From Eleginops maclovinus (taxonomy: Eukaryota > Chordata > Actinopteri > Perciformes > Eleginopidae), in NCBI RefSeq assembly GCF_036324505.1, contig NC_086365.1:11058655-11122654 (forward strand): DNA of 64,000 bases, read 5' to 3'. The stretch's first letter is position 1. Each line of letters opens with the position of its first letter. The notes under the pieces were generated by a model that saw only the letters and a list, made by a program, of their open reading frames with translations, was not told the DNA's origin and did no database searches. This document shows, piece after piece, positions 63,990 through 64,000 of this stretch. A program made the translations under genes and the position numbers.

Positions 63990-64000
63990 GTACGCTGATC

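Overview
This is ordinary vertebrate nuclear DNA, almost certainly from a teleost fish and probably a percomorph. The support is spliced genes with GT-AG introns, very long CA/GT dinucleotide arrays, fish-type SINEs and small DNA transposons, and proteins that match vertebrate orthologues almost codon for codon. I see no operon, phage, CRISPR array or bacterial gene. Orthologue comparisons rest on recalled family sequences; no search was run.

Four protein-coding genes fill the window in the order SLC2A13 (+, last six exons, 7000-11425), REDIC1/C12orf40 (-, complete, 18722 down to 13606), ABCD2 (+, complete, 19513-30373) and KIF21A (+, first 33 coding exons, 36254-63989, running off the right edge). 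As I recall, the order and relative orientation match human chromosome 12q12, so this is a conserved synteny block. SLC2A13 and REDIC1 meet tail to tail with poly(A) signals about 30 bp apart. REDIC1 and ABCD2 start head to head about 790 bp apart and probably share a promoter region. ABCD2 and KIF21A are in tandem. All exon boundaries below were derived by checking GT-AG sites and codon phase by hand. Phases close exactly for SLC2A13, ABCD2 (737 aa) and KIF21A (1,477 codons in the window).

The genes are functionally unrelated: a proton/myo-inositol symporter, a meiotic crossover factor, a peroxisomal very-long-chain acyl-CoA transporter and a kinesin-4 family motor. The exception to clean phasing is REDIC1. 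Its 16 predicted coding exons add up to 3n+1 bases, and the conflict maps to one exon containing a run of seven C. Removing one C gives a 654-aa frame.

Between the exons lie 1-7 kb (intron of SLC2A13, mostly featureless, one CA array, one truncated SINE), the 4.5-kb ABCD2 3' UTR with a Harbinger-like element, and the 13.2-kb KIF21A intron 1 with nine dinucleotide arrays, a near-identical 182-bp inverted duplication and an 18-bp-stem palindrome. I found no new biological system. The points worth a second look are the REDIC1 frame break, a hAT element whose target duplication preserves a REDIC1 splice donor, a (GT)129 array abutting an ABCD2 splice acceptor, and the inverted repeat structure of KIF21A intron 1.
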